64,000 nucleotides of DNA from assembly GCF_000787575.1 (NCBI RefSeq), contig NW_012236522.1:744001-808000 (forward strand). The letters run 5' to 3'. The position numbers and the translations under genes are program-made. Below, in pieces: positions 42,847 through 52,575 of the stretch (position 1 is its first letter; every line of letters starts with the position of its first letter). The notes beneath the pieces are model-generated. The model was not told the DNA's origin and did no database searches. It saw only the letters and a program-made list of their open reading frames with translations. This DNA comes from Acytostelium subglobosum LB1. Taxonomy: Eukaryota; Evosea; Eumycetozoa; Acytosteliales; Acytosteliaceae.

Positions 42847-44687
42847 ATGAGACAACTATTTATTATAGCATTGGTGGCTATATTCTTGGCTGCGGCAGTG
42901 TCCTCTACCAACAGCATGTGGACAAAGACCACTCGCGCACAATCAGACCACACACTTCAGTTCCGTGTAGCACTCCGTCAACACAACCTAGACATTCTCG
43001 AGTCTACACTCCTCGATGTATCCAACCCATCATCAATCAACTATGGTATGAATGAACGAATGATCGAATGAATGTGTTTGAATGGAACCATTCCTGACCT
43101 CACTCCAACCCCCCACACCCTAATCAGGCAAACATTGGACGATTGATCAGATCTTGGACTTGATCGCACCTTCATCATCAGAGTCTAATCAGGTGGTCGA
43201 ATACCTTGAGATGAATGGCGCATTTGATGTGGAGAACAAGCGTGATCACATCATTGCCACGGCCAATGTTGAGGATATCGAGCGTATGTTCAATGTGCAG
43301 ATGTTCAACNTTCAAGCACAACACAAAGAAGAGCCAGAGAATCATCCGCTCTTCATCCGGTCGCTATAACATCCCTGCCCAGATCTCAGAGTTTATCGAC
43401 ATGGTGTCGGGAATCGCTGAGCTCCCCCACACCACCAAGCGCAGTGCACCCCGCTCCCTCGAGGTCGATGCCGTCGGCGACGCCGACCCTGGAATCGTCA
43501 TCCCAATGACCATCCAGAACATCTACGGCATCCCCACTGGCTACAACAACAACGCCAACACATCAATCTGTCTGGCCGAGTTCCAGGACGACGCTTCCTA
43601 CAGGAAGAACGACCTCGCCACATTCGCCACCCAGACCGCCACGCCAATGATCAACGTCGATCACATTGTCGGACCATATGCGCCAATGAACCCCGACCTC
43701 GAGGCCACCTTGGATGTTCAATACGGTGGTGCCGTCGCAGAGACCGCCTCAGTCTGGTTCTGGACGGTCGAGGGATGGATGTACGAGTTCGCCACCGACC
43801 TGTTTGCCACCACACCCGCGCCCTACGTCGTCTCCATGTCATGGGGCTGGCCCGAGAACCTCCAGTGCACTGGCGGCGTCGGCAACTGCATTGACAATGA
43901 GTCTGCCGCTCAATACGTCGGCAAGGTCAATGTCGAGTTCATGAAGATCGGTTTGCGCGGCATCTCACTGCTCGCCTCCTCGGGCGACCAAGGTGCTCCA
44001 GGCGATGGCAACTCGTATTGCACCAAGAAGACCGAACCAATGTCCTCTATCTTCCCAGGCGCCTCCCCCTACGTCACCTCGGTCGGCGCCACCATGTTGG
44101 CCGCCGTCCCCAATCAGAAGGCCGACGTGTCGGACTCGCAGCCACCCGTCTGTGGCATGGCTCCATGTGCAGTCTCCACCAATGAGGTGGCATGCAGCTG
44201 GCCCGACGCACTGATCACCTCTGGCGGTGGTTTCTCTGTCTACTCACCAATGCCCTACTGGCAGGCGACCCAGGTCAATGCCTACTTGAACTCTGGCATC
44301 GCGTTGCCACCATCAAACACCTTTAACGCGACCAACCGTGCCTTCCCAGACGTTGCCGCACTCGGCCACAACTTTGCCATCTATGCCAAGGGACAGATGT
44401 TGCAGGTGGACGGCACATCATGCTCGTCGCCCGTGTTTGGTGGCGTGATTGCTCTGCTCAACTCATACCGTCTCAACAACAACAAGCCAACACTGGGCTT
44501 CCTCAACCCACTGCTCTACTCTGCACCAACCAGCTGTTTCACCGACATCACCGTTGGAAACAACTCATGCACCGAGCAATGTTGCTCGCCTTATGGATAC
44601 ATGGCTGCTCCAGGTTGGGATCCAGTCACCGGACTTGGATCACCAAACTTCAAGAACCTCCTGGCCTACGTCCAGACTCTCCAATAA
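42847..44687 (+). CDS. Sedolisin / TPP1-like S53 serine peptidase
   Basis: Two exons (42847-43045, 43128-44687) encode about 585 residues. A signal peptide (LFIIALVAIFLAAAVSS) and a sedolisin pro-domain (to about residue 190; LEMNGAFDVENKRDHIIATA) precede the catalytic domain. Catalytic parts: Glu and Asp in MNPDLEATLDVQYGGAV, the oxyanion Asp in LLASSGDQGAPG, and Ser in VDGTSCSSPVFGG. The C-terminal Ca-site region (SCFTDITVG, GWDPVTGLGSPNF) is intact. It acts as an acidic lysosomal or secreted tripeptidyl/endopeptidase. A single N at 43310 shifts the frame; ignoring that one base leaves one continuous frame (MFN-FKHNT), so it is an assembly artefact. An added 29-residue stub of this gene occurs at 46012-46122. 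Confidence 0.93.
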
Positions 44688-44716
44688 ACTCGAATAGAGT
44701 TCCAATGTTCCAATGG

Positions 44717-44761
44717 GTTGTGGGTGAGGGCAAGGGTTCGGGCGAGGGTCAGGGGTTTGTT
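44717..44761 (+). repeat. G-run tract after the sedolisin gene
   Basis: Seven runs of three or four G with short spacers (such as GTGGGTGAGGGCAAGGG), just 30 bp after the protease stop. It could form a G-quadruplex on the plus strand. A related tract follows the truncated copy at 46149-46201. Confidence 0.6.
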
Positions 44762-44879
44762 TGAGGTAAGTCATTTTCCAGGAAGGAAACCACAGTCCAG
44801 GCCAAACAAAAGTATCAGGTTATAATGTTTAATACACATATTTGATATTCATTTGAATTGATTCATTCAAAGAGATAAA

Positions 44880-45923
44880 ATGGATGACAATAATCTAGCC
44901 AATAGAGTACAACAGAGTTCACAATTCGCAACCAACTCTACGATCATCTTGTACATTTTACAACATCTACATGATTTCGAGACAATCGATGCCCTGGATA
45001 AGGTGTGCAAGAGATGGAGGGATGTTACGAACAACGACTTGCTGTATAGAAAGATGTCATATCAGAGATGGCCTCTGTTGTTGAGTTTGTATCCCGCCAA
45101 CTGGGATCCATCAACAGCTGACCGTGTGAAAATACCCGCCAAGAAATCTTGTACTGGACAAGAGAGGCCGAAGGTGGAACAGAATCGATCAAAGGAGGAA
45201 GGCGCCCAAGACACGCCAACAACATGGCACAAATTCTTTTTTGATCGGGTCGAGAGGGAGTACTCTATGTTAGTTCCTCGATTGATGGCCGCATACACTC
45301 AACCAAAGGCGAATGTGGCCAAATTATTGGAACTCGCCAACGAGATCAGGGACAAGGCAACACTTGGCGTGTTCGATTTGGAGAAGATCAATGAGGTCTC
45401 TTCAGACAACGAGTACCTCAAATGCATGCTCCAGTCTGTAACCTACACTGACACCAGAATGAAGATCAAACACTTCTATGGTGGCTGTGATGATGGAATG
45501 GGTCAGAAAGAAGAGTATCACATCCAAGGATCATTCATCAATGTTCATGGCAAGATCATCGAGTTCAAGTTCTTTGCTATTGGTGTTGTGGAAGGTGGTC
45601 ACAGCGATCACTACTACCACAACCACGACAGTCGTCTTGTTGTTGGAGAGTACAAACACATGTTACAGAAGCACGTATATGACGAGAGTGAGATCAGCGA
45701 GTTGAAGGCGGCATTGTTCAAGATCATCAATGATGTCGACCATTCAGACAAGGCACAACAATACAATGCACGACTCTCAGATGCGGATATCAAGCAGTTC
45801 TTCAAGATGATCCTGCCATCCACCTTCTGGAAGAGTCCATACTTCAGCTTGGATTACGATTGGGATGGTTACAACGTCCACCATAATGATGATGATGAAT
45901 CGATGAACGATAGCGATAACTGA
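44880..45923 (+). CDS. F-box-like protein, copy B of the duplicated unit
   Basis: 347 residues, a close paralogue of 41317-42396: same start (MDDN.LAN), same F-box-like region (TTIILYILQHLHDFETIDALDKVCKRW here) and nearly identical body (EYHIQGSFINVHGKIIEFKFF). The Lys-rich linker is shorter, with an added EISELKA segment, and the tail is less acidic. The frame is intact, so it is probably functional. The 5' leader (CATTCAAAGAGATAA) and 3' UTR are also duplicated, marking it as part of a segmental duplication. Confidence 0.82.
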   Translation: MDDNNLANRVQQSSQFATNSTIILYILQHLHDFETIDALDKVCKRWRDVTNNDLLYRKMSYQRWPLLLSLYPANWDPSTADRVKIPAKKSCTGQERPKVEQNRSKEEGAQDTPTTWHKFFFDRVEREYSMLVPRLMAAYTQPKANVAKLLELANEIRDKATLGVFDLEKINEVSSDNEYLKCMLQSVTYTDTRMKIKHFYGGCDDGMGQKEEYHIQGSFINVHGKIIEFKFFAIGVVEGGHSDHYYHNHDSRLVVGEYKHMLQKHVYDESEISELKAALFKIINDVDHSDKAQQYNARLSDADIKQFFKMILPSTFWKSPYFSLDYDWDGYNVHHNDDDESMNDSDN

Positions 45924-46011
45924 TGGAACTTCAAAGAGGATGAATAAATATATATTCATGATAAAACTTATGTTGAATGCGATATCCTCGCTCTTGTTGT
46001 GTTTGGAAACA

Positions 46012-46122
46012 ACTAATGCACCGAGTTCGCCGATACCTAGCTGCATTAGGTTAGGATACAGTCCCGGACTTGGATCACCAAACTTCAAGAACCTCCTGGC
46101 CTACGTCCAGTCTCCCCAATAA
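46012..46122 (+). pseudogene. 3' stub of a duplicated sedolisin gene
   Basis: The sequence after the second F-box-like gene passes directly from its 3' UTR (CTCTTGTTGTGTTTG) into the last part of the sedolisin gene (GGAAACAACTAATGCACCGAG). It ends in the conserved GLGSPNFKNLLAYVQ before a stop. The stub matches 44564-44687 with several changes, including small deletions. Relative to copy A, about 2 kb (from about 42512 to 44563) is missing, removing the promoter, pro-domain and catalytic residues. It cannot encode a peptidase. Confidence 0.85.
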
Positions 46123-46148
46123 ACTCTCATTGAGTTCCAAAGTGGCGT

Positions 46149-46206
46149 GTGAGGGTTGTGGGTTAGGGCAAGGGTTAGGGCGAGGGCAAAGGTTGGGTGG
46201 GGGTAC
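46149..46206 (+). repeat. G-run tract after the sedolisin stub
   Basis: At least eight runs of three or more G in about 55 bp, including GGGTTAGGGCAAGGGTTAGGG, resembling TTAGGG-type repeats. It corresponds to 44717-44761 in copy A. A strong G-quadruplex candidate. Confidence 0.6.
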
Positions 46207-46368
46207 CAGCAAAACCCTGGTGCACCATTGAATATACTCACAAGATTGATATTATCAATCAAATAGATCAATCAATAACTCCTGGAATCATCCCAGCACT
46301 CACTCACTCACCCACTCATTCAATCAATCAATCAAGGTTAAGATCAAGATCAAGATCAAACAAGATAT

Positions 46369-47652
46369 ATGGATACTTTGCCAGATGTTGTGATCAGATT
46401 GATATTCATAATGTTGGACGACGATGAAGTGGATATCATGTGCTTGGGTATGAGTTGTGTCAGGTTGTTCAAGGTGCTGAAAGGTATGCCTCAGTTCTCA
46501 CTGGAGAAGAAGGAACTCAGTTGGATCAGTGATGCACGTGATCGTTGGCTCAGATCAACCACACAGTTCGAAGCGGGTCAGACTCATACAGCTGATGACA
46601 AGTTGTTGAGAGTAGTTGATGGCAACAGTGGTAGTGGCAGTGGCATACCATCACTCACACTTCCACCAAACATCACAAGACTACGCTTTGTGACACATTT
46701 CAACACATCACTACTGCCCGGTCTGCTACCAGACTCCATCACATCGCTGACCTTTGGTGGAGATTACAACAAAGTGATCAGACCGCACACCCTGCCCAAC
46801 ACACTCATCAAGATATTCTTTGGTTCCAACTTCAATGTGATGATCATACCTGGTTCATTACCAGACACCCTGCGCACAATATCCTTTGGCTTCGACTACA
46901 ACCAAGCATTCAAGCAAGGCTCACTCCCATCTGGACTCACATCACTGACCTTTGGATTCAACTTCAATCAAACAGTATGTGACGACCAAGTCGTCTACCT
47001 CCCAAGCTCACTCACATCATTGCACTTTGGTGCATGTTTCAATCAACATCTGACAAGGCTGCCACAGTCACTCATATCACTTGGACTGGACGGAGGCTTC
47101 TCCAGTCGTGTCACACTCCCGCCAAAGGTGGCGAGACTCAACGTGGCCTTCCTCTTCCAACTCAAACTTTTGCTCAAGACTGCAACATCAGAGCTCAAAG
47201 ATGTTTGTGTCTCATACTTTCCAAGGAATTACAAAGAGATAGAGGCACCATTGAAGATACCATTGAGCATCAAGTTGAGTACAGTTACAAGCATCGTCAG
47301 ACCGAATGAACCAATAGCCAGACTGTCTGAAAGACACAATATTCATAGAGTGGTCAATGAGTATTACAAGTCAATGATACATGCAATACCGAGTTATGAA
47401 GCGACATTTAGAATAATGCATCCTTATCAACCGGAACTAGTATGTGCATCATTTAGGAGACTGGATAGAAACACTACACTATACATATACAAGGAGGCGT
47501 ACAACCTTCATGACGCGTTCAAACGTATAGGCGCACCACAATCACCATCCATTTGTAAACTATACCTAACCACCTCATCACAACCAGCACCAAACAAGGT
47601 GTCATCTGCCAAGAAGATCATCAATAAACTCTTTGGAAAGAATGTTGATTGA
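46369..47652 (+). CDS. F-box/FNIP repeat protein
   Basis: 427 residues, no intron. The F-box-like start is MDTLPDVVIRLIFIMLDDDE...CVRLFKVL. Six or so FNIP repeats follow at about residues 95-250 (for example LPDSITSLTFGGDYNKVIRP). Then comes a helical/beta C-terminal module with VNEYYKS and ASFRRLDRNTTLYIYKEAYN, ending in a basic tail (SAKKIINKLFGKNVD). The leader (46336-46367) has a repeated GATCAA hexamer run, also present before the paralogue at 49047. It is likely a ubiquitin-ligase substrate adaptor by family. Confidence 0.9.
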   Translation: MDTLPDVVIRLIFIMLDDDEVDIMCLGMSCVRLFKVLKGMPQFSLEKKELSWISDARDRWLRSTTQFEAGQTHTADDKLLRVVDGNSGSGSGIPSLTLPPNITRLRFVTHFNTSLLPGLLPDSITSLTFGGDYNKVIRPHTLPNTLIKIFFGSNFNVMIIPGSLPDTLRTISFGFDYNQAFKQGSLPSGLTSLTFGFNFNQTVCDDQVVYLPSSLTSLHFGACFNQHLTRLPQSLISLGLDGGFSSRVTLPPKVARLNVAFLFQLKLLLKTATSELKDVCVSYFPRNYKEIEAPLKIPLSIKLSTVTSIVRPNEPIARLSERHNIHRVVNEYYKSMIHAIPSYEATFRIMHPYQPELVCASFRRLDRNTTLYIYKEAYNLHDAFKRIGAPQSPSICKLYLTTSSQPAPNKVSSAKKIINKLFGKNVD

Positions 47653-47836
47653 TTGAATTATTAGAACTATTGATCCAATTATTTATTAATAAGGTTGGTT
47701 GATATTAAATATTAATATATTAATTTAATTTCATATTTAGGAATAAAATCAAAGTTATCAACTTTTGCAAACTCTACATTAACCAATACTAAAATACATA
47801 TATCTGATCATTAGTACAAAGGAGAGAATGGCTTAG

Positions 47837-48699
47837 GTTGAAGGTGGTTACAATGAGGCAGTCGAGACACTCCAAGAACAACTAAACAAGATTAAAGGTT
47901 GGTCAAAAAAGATAGATCTACTCAATCAGGTATACATGTATAATACAACATCATAGCACTTGTCCACTTACTTACTCCTTATAAATCAAAGATAGGAGAT
48001 CTACCAGAAGATGGAATTATACTTGATGATCGGATATCTTTCCGGAAGTTCTGGGAGCGGAGAAAAGAGGATGGCCAATCATCTGAGCAATGCGCACGTC
48101 TGTTCTATCTAGATTGCAAAGTGTTCATATTCGAAGTCCCTTCACTTGTTAAAGAATTAGCCGACAGTAGGATGATAAAACTCATACATGGACCAATCGA
48201 CAGAGCAGGACATGATCACTTTGACTACCCTGCTTCAACTTCTATGATTGTCGACAATAATCAATCACTCCAACCGGACATGACTCTTCGCTCACTACAT
48301 CGGCCACTCGACCTCAACTCACCCTCTATTGATGGACAAGGCAACCCATACCCTCCTCTAGTTGTCCTGACAGGTAGTGCACCACCTCACCAACAAACTG
48401 CTTCTACCATCAGCAATCAACTAGAGACACCAGGAGTAACATGGAGAGGACTTGGACATGGAGCAGACCAAGTTTGTGATGCTGCAGGCCTCGCTTTATA
48501 CAGGGTCTCCATCCCAGTTGCTGAACTCAATGATGGTGCGACCATTGATGCTGTTGTAAATGGGACAAGATATGAGCCACCAGCAAACTTGTTGGTGTTG
48601 AACAACACTCAGGGTGCGATTATCAACAACGGGTTCATTAATGTAGATCTACATTCGATACAGCAAGTAGTGCATTCATGTCTTAAGTCCTTCCAGTAG
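47837..48699 (+). CDS. Orphan protein, 5' end unresolved
   Basis: Two exons are visible: 47837-47929 (VEGGYNEAVETLQEQLNKIK..) and 47992-48699, ending SCLKSFQ, at least 266 residues. A nearby ATG (47828) is followed by TAG after one codon. That TTAG could instead be a splice acceptor with the true start in an upstream exon I cannot place, or the gene is damaged. The N-terminal part is charged and helical (ISFRKFWERRKEDGQ). The C-terminal part is mixed, with a Gly-rich patch (GLGHGADQVCDAAGLALY). No family recognised. It sits between two tandem FNIP paralogues. Confidence 0.6.
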
Positions 48700-49046
48700 A
48701 GTATGAACACAAACAAACATTCTCTGGTCTATACTCGACGAATCCAACCGATCTTAACTCAACTATGGCATGAAAGATTGAAAGAACCAATAAATGAATG
48801 TGTGCAAGTGGAACCATTCCTGCCTCAGGAAGGTTTGTGTGATGGCAAGGGTTGGGAATTTGGTAAGGGTCTAAATGATAACATAATATGAACTCACATC
48901 ACATATTTGTTTCATTTCCAAAATCAATCAAATACATAATCAATCATACTCAACTTCCTGGAATCATCCCTCCGCTCACTCACTCACTCAATCAATCAAT
49001 CAACATTACAGGATTAAGATCAAGATCAAGATCAAACAAGATATAA
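48700..49046. other. Intergenic before the second tandem FNIP gene
   Basis: 347 bp. The last 90 bp (CACTCACTCAATCAATC, then the GATCAA hexamer run at 49014-49035) match the leader of the 46369 FNIP gene, so this promoter region was duplicated with the gene. Nothing else seen. Confidence 0.55.
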
Positions 49047-50327
49047 ATGGATACTTTGCCAGATGTTGTGATCAGGTTGATATTCATTATGTTGGACGAC
49101 GATGAAGTGGATATCATGTGCCTGGGTATGAGTTGTGTCAGATTGTTCAAGGTCTTGAATGCTATGCCACAGTTCTCACTGGAGAAGAAGGAACTCAGTT
49201 GGATCAGTGATGCATTTGATCGTTGGTTCAGATCAACTACACAGTTCGAAGAGAGTCAGACTCATTCAGCTAATGACAACTTGTTGAGAGTAGTTGATGG
49301 CATCCCATCAGTCGCACTTCCACCAAACATCACAAGACTACGATTCGTAACACATTTCAACACATCACTACCACCTGGCCTACTTCCAGACTCCATCACC
49401 TCGCTAACCTTTGGTGAAGACTACAACCAAGTGATCAGACCTCATGCTTTGCCCAGCTCACTCATCAACATATTCTTTGGTTTCAACTTCAATGTGATGA
49501 TCATACCTGGTTCATTGCCAGACACACTACGCACACTAGTCTTTGGCTTCGACTACAACCAAGCATTCGAGCAAGGCTCACTTCCATCTGGACTCACATC
49601 ACTGACTTTTGGATTCAACTTCAATCAATCAGTGTGTGACAACGAGGTCGTCTACCTCCCAAGCTCACTCACATCCTTGGACTTTGGTGCATGTTTCAAT
49701 CAACCTCTGACAAGGCTGCCACGGTCACTCATATCGCTCGGGCTTGACGCATGCTTCTCCAGTCGTGTCACACTCCCGCCAAAGGTGTCGAGACTCAGCG
49801 TGGCCTTCCTCTTCCAGCTCAAACCTTTGCTCAAGACTGCAACATCACATCTCAAAGATGTATATATCACTGACTTGTCAAGGGGTAACAATGAGACCCT
49901 ATGTTTGAAGATACCATCGAGTATCAAGTTGAGTACAGTGACAAGCATCATCAGACCTCACGAAACACTTTACACTATGTCTCCAAGTTACAATATTCAT
50001 AGAGTGATCAATGAGTATTACAAGTCAGCGATACGTTCATTACAATTCAATGATCACGTGACATTTAGAATGATGCATTCTCATCAATCGAATCAAGTAT
50101 GTGCATCAATTAGGAGACTGGATAGGAATACCATTTTATATATTTATAAGAAAATGTTCAACCTAATTGATTCGTCCAAACGTATTGGCGTGCCACAACC
50201 ATCCATTTGTAAACTATTCCTAATCACATCATCTTATCCAACAACAACAACAACATCAAACAAGAATGTCAATACATCTCCGGCTCGAAAGATCATTAAT
50301 AAACTGTTTGGTAAGAATGTTGATTGA
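49047..50327 (+). CDS. F-box/FNIP repeat protein, tandem paralogue
   Basis: 426 residues, closely related to 46369-47652 throughout: same MDTLPDVVIRLIFIMLDDDE start, the same order of FNIP repeats (FNVMIIPGSLPDTLRTLVFG), the same RRLDRNTILYIYKK module and KIINKLFGKNVD end. Divergence concentrates between the repeats and the C-terminal module. The frame is intact. Confidence 0.9.
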   Translation: MDTLPDVVIRLIFIMLDDDEVDIMCLGMSCVRLFKVLNAMPQFSLEKKELSWISDAFDRWFRSTTQFEESQTHSANDNLLRVVDGIPSVALPPNITRLRFVTHFNTSLPPGLLPDSITSLTFGEDYNQVIRPHALPSSLINIFFGFNFNVMIIPGSLPDTLRTLVFGFDYNQAFEQGSLPSGLTSLTFGFNFNQSVCDNEVVYLPSSLTSLDFGACFNQPLTRLPRSLISLGLDACFSSRVTLPPKVSRLSVAFLFQLKPLLKTATSHLKDVYITDLSRGNNETLCLKIPSSIKLSTVTSIIRPHETLYTMSPSYNIHRVINEYYKSAIRSLQFNDHVTFRMMHSHQSNQVCASIRRLDRNTILYIYKKMFNLIDSSKRIGVPQPSICKLFLITSSYPTTTTTSNKNVNTSPARKIINKLFGKNVD

Positions 50328-50351
50328 TTGATCATACAGGATATTTATTGA

Positions 50352-52255
50352 TTAATGGTCACCAAAAAATTCTGGAAAGTAGCAACCATTTTCCAGGGCC
50401 AGAGAAGCAAAGTTGACACGTTGGTGCTCAGTGTAGGGTATGAGTATACGTTGATAATGACTTGGATACTTTGTGGCAAGGTTCTCTTTGTTGAACAACT
50501 TGATGAATTCTCTGAACAACGTTGGAATAAACAATTGTTTGAGTTTTGAGTCTGGGATGATCTGATGTGGAAATCTAATGAATGGATGCTTGATGACATG
50601 TACAACTTGATCACTTTGTTGTTGATTATGATGATGTAAATACTCTATTATGGCAAGATATAAATGGATGTTGACTTGGTCGCTGGGCACCTCGCTCAAC
50701 TTCTGGTTCAACAGTTTAGGGTTCATCAAAGTGTGATGATCAATGAATAGAAGTAAGGTTGAAGCTTCCACCTCACATTGTCCATGACATCTCTTCGTTG
50801 TCCATATGATTCTTTGTACATCTCCATTGTCTATATGGCCACTTTGTAAGAGGTATTGTAGAATTCCAATTTGTTTGTTGGCAACTGGAGTATGATTGAA
50901 ATGTTGCCAGATTGTCCAATGGTTGATCCATGGGCAGATAGTCAACAGACACTTTGGCGCCAGGTTCTAGGACCCAACCCATCTCGTCCAGGATGTATAT
51001 AAACACCTCCATCATACCCTTCTTCAGAACATCATTGAGTATATCCTCCACATCTGATGTTCGATTGGGGTACTTTTGATGATGACGATCATCCATACGG
51101 TCGATGGTCTGTTTGAAGTTGTTGTGGAAATGTCTGAGAAAATGAAGGTTACCTGTGGACGCAGCCTGGCCAATGAGTTTGATCGCGGCTGACTTTGAGG
51201 ACATGTTTGGTGTGTACTTGAGACGTTTGATTATCTCATCATTGTTGGCATATTGAGCGATGAACTTCTCATCTGGACACACTTTAAACTTATCCATCTT
51301 TGAGTATAATAAGTTCATTCGCCTATGTTTGAGTGCTAGGTTGGACATCTTGATCATTAGTGTACCGTTCCCAACGATGATGGAGTATCTCTTGATCAGA
51401 TCCACCAATATTTTGATCGAGTTGGATTGATTAGTCGGTTGGAATAAAAAGTCATGAGCATCGAACATCCTGTCATTGAATATGTGAATAAACTGATTAT
51501 TATCCAGGAAGTATGTATCCAACACCTTTTTGTAAAGTTCATAGTCCCTGTGATGCTGTAGTGTTGACAATATAATGTTCTGGAGCAATGTGATNGGGCA
51601 TATCAACACTTGGTATAATTCCAATCACAGGTTGATTATGTCCTTGGTCATCATCATTGTATTGTTGAATTCACAGCATGTATTGGTTGTCACTAAAAAT
51701 GACAACAGCTTGTTCATTAGATCCTTATTTGTTGATGTTGAGGAATATTCCTACCAACCTTGTCCTCAAGTGATCAATCAAATATCCAACTACATAAGTA
51801 TTCTGTTTATCCATTGCCATCTTAAATAGATCACCAATGTGTACGAGTCTAATAGATTGGAGAGAGGTGAGTGAGTTATCATATATGATTGAGTGATTGG
51901 AATCATTCCAGTGAGATGATCAAATGATTGATTGAGTGATTGAGTGAGTAGAATCATTCCCATGGTAGCGTGATGAGTGATAGAATGATACATACAGATT
52001 GGTTTTATAACCTAGCATTCTGGTTATCGAACTATCAAGCAAATCACTGCCAACAACATTGTTGATATATAGTTGCTGAAATAATAAGATGAACCTGGTA
52101 TGATGTCCAATTTGTAGACATAATCATAGACTTGTAATCTGATTGCCACGTATACTATTATGATCCAACAATAGATTTAACTGTCTAGCATGATCAAATA
52201 CACTTGGTACTATAACCTTGTTGTTCAACAACACTATCTTCACAAGATTGTTCAT
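50352..52255 (-). pseudogene. Ankyrin-like repeat gene, frame broken
   Basis: Minus-strand frames form one apparent gene. The start ATG is at 52255 (MNNLVKIVLLNNKVIVPSVF). Middle pieces lie near 51700-51830 (YVVGYLIDHLR). A long frame (50773-51624) has repeats such as LIGQAASTGNLHFLRHFHNN and KKGMMEVFIYILDEMGW. The last frame (50352-50945) has QIGILQYLLQSGHIDNGDVQ. The style matches large dictyostelid ankyrin-like families. The change between the last two frames falls near 50895-50910 (DNLATF continuing as HTPVANKQ) with no splice sites, and an N lies at 51595. An in-frame TGA lies near 51630. Some breaks could be sequence errors, but several independent ones suggest a decaying gene. Confidence 0.6.
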
Positions 52256-52575
52256 CCCCTTTGTTGTTGTTGTTGTTGTTATTGTTTAAACAGTCGACTG
52301 ACTGTTTGATTGAATTAATAGTGATAAAGATAGATTGATAGATATTTATATTTGTTAGATTGTTTAGTTATTTTGATCGATCGATTGATTGTGTCAGTGG
52401 GTGTGGGTGTTTTGATCAGCTGATCAATCTTAAGTTATTTTTGCAGACGACAAAACAGTATGCCCTCACTACACAATTCGATCATTCAATCACACATACT
52501 AGTAATAACTTATTGTACATATAATTTTATAATAATAGACAATGATAAGAATAATAATAAGAATAAGATAAGAAT

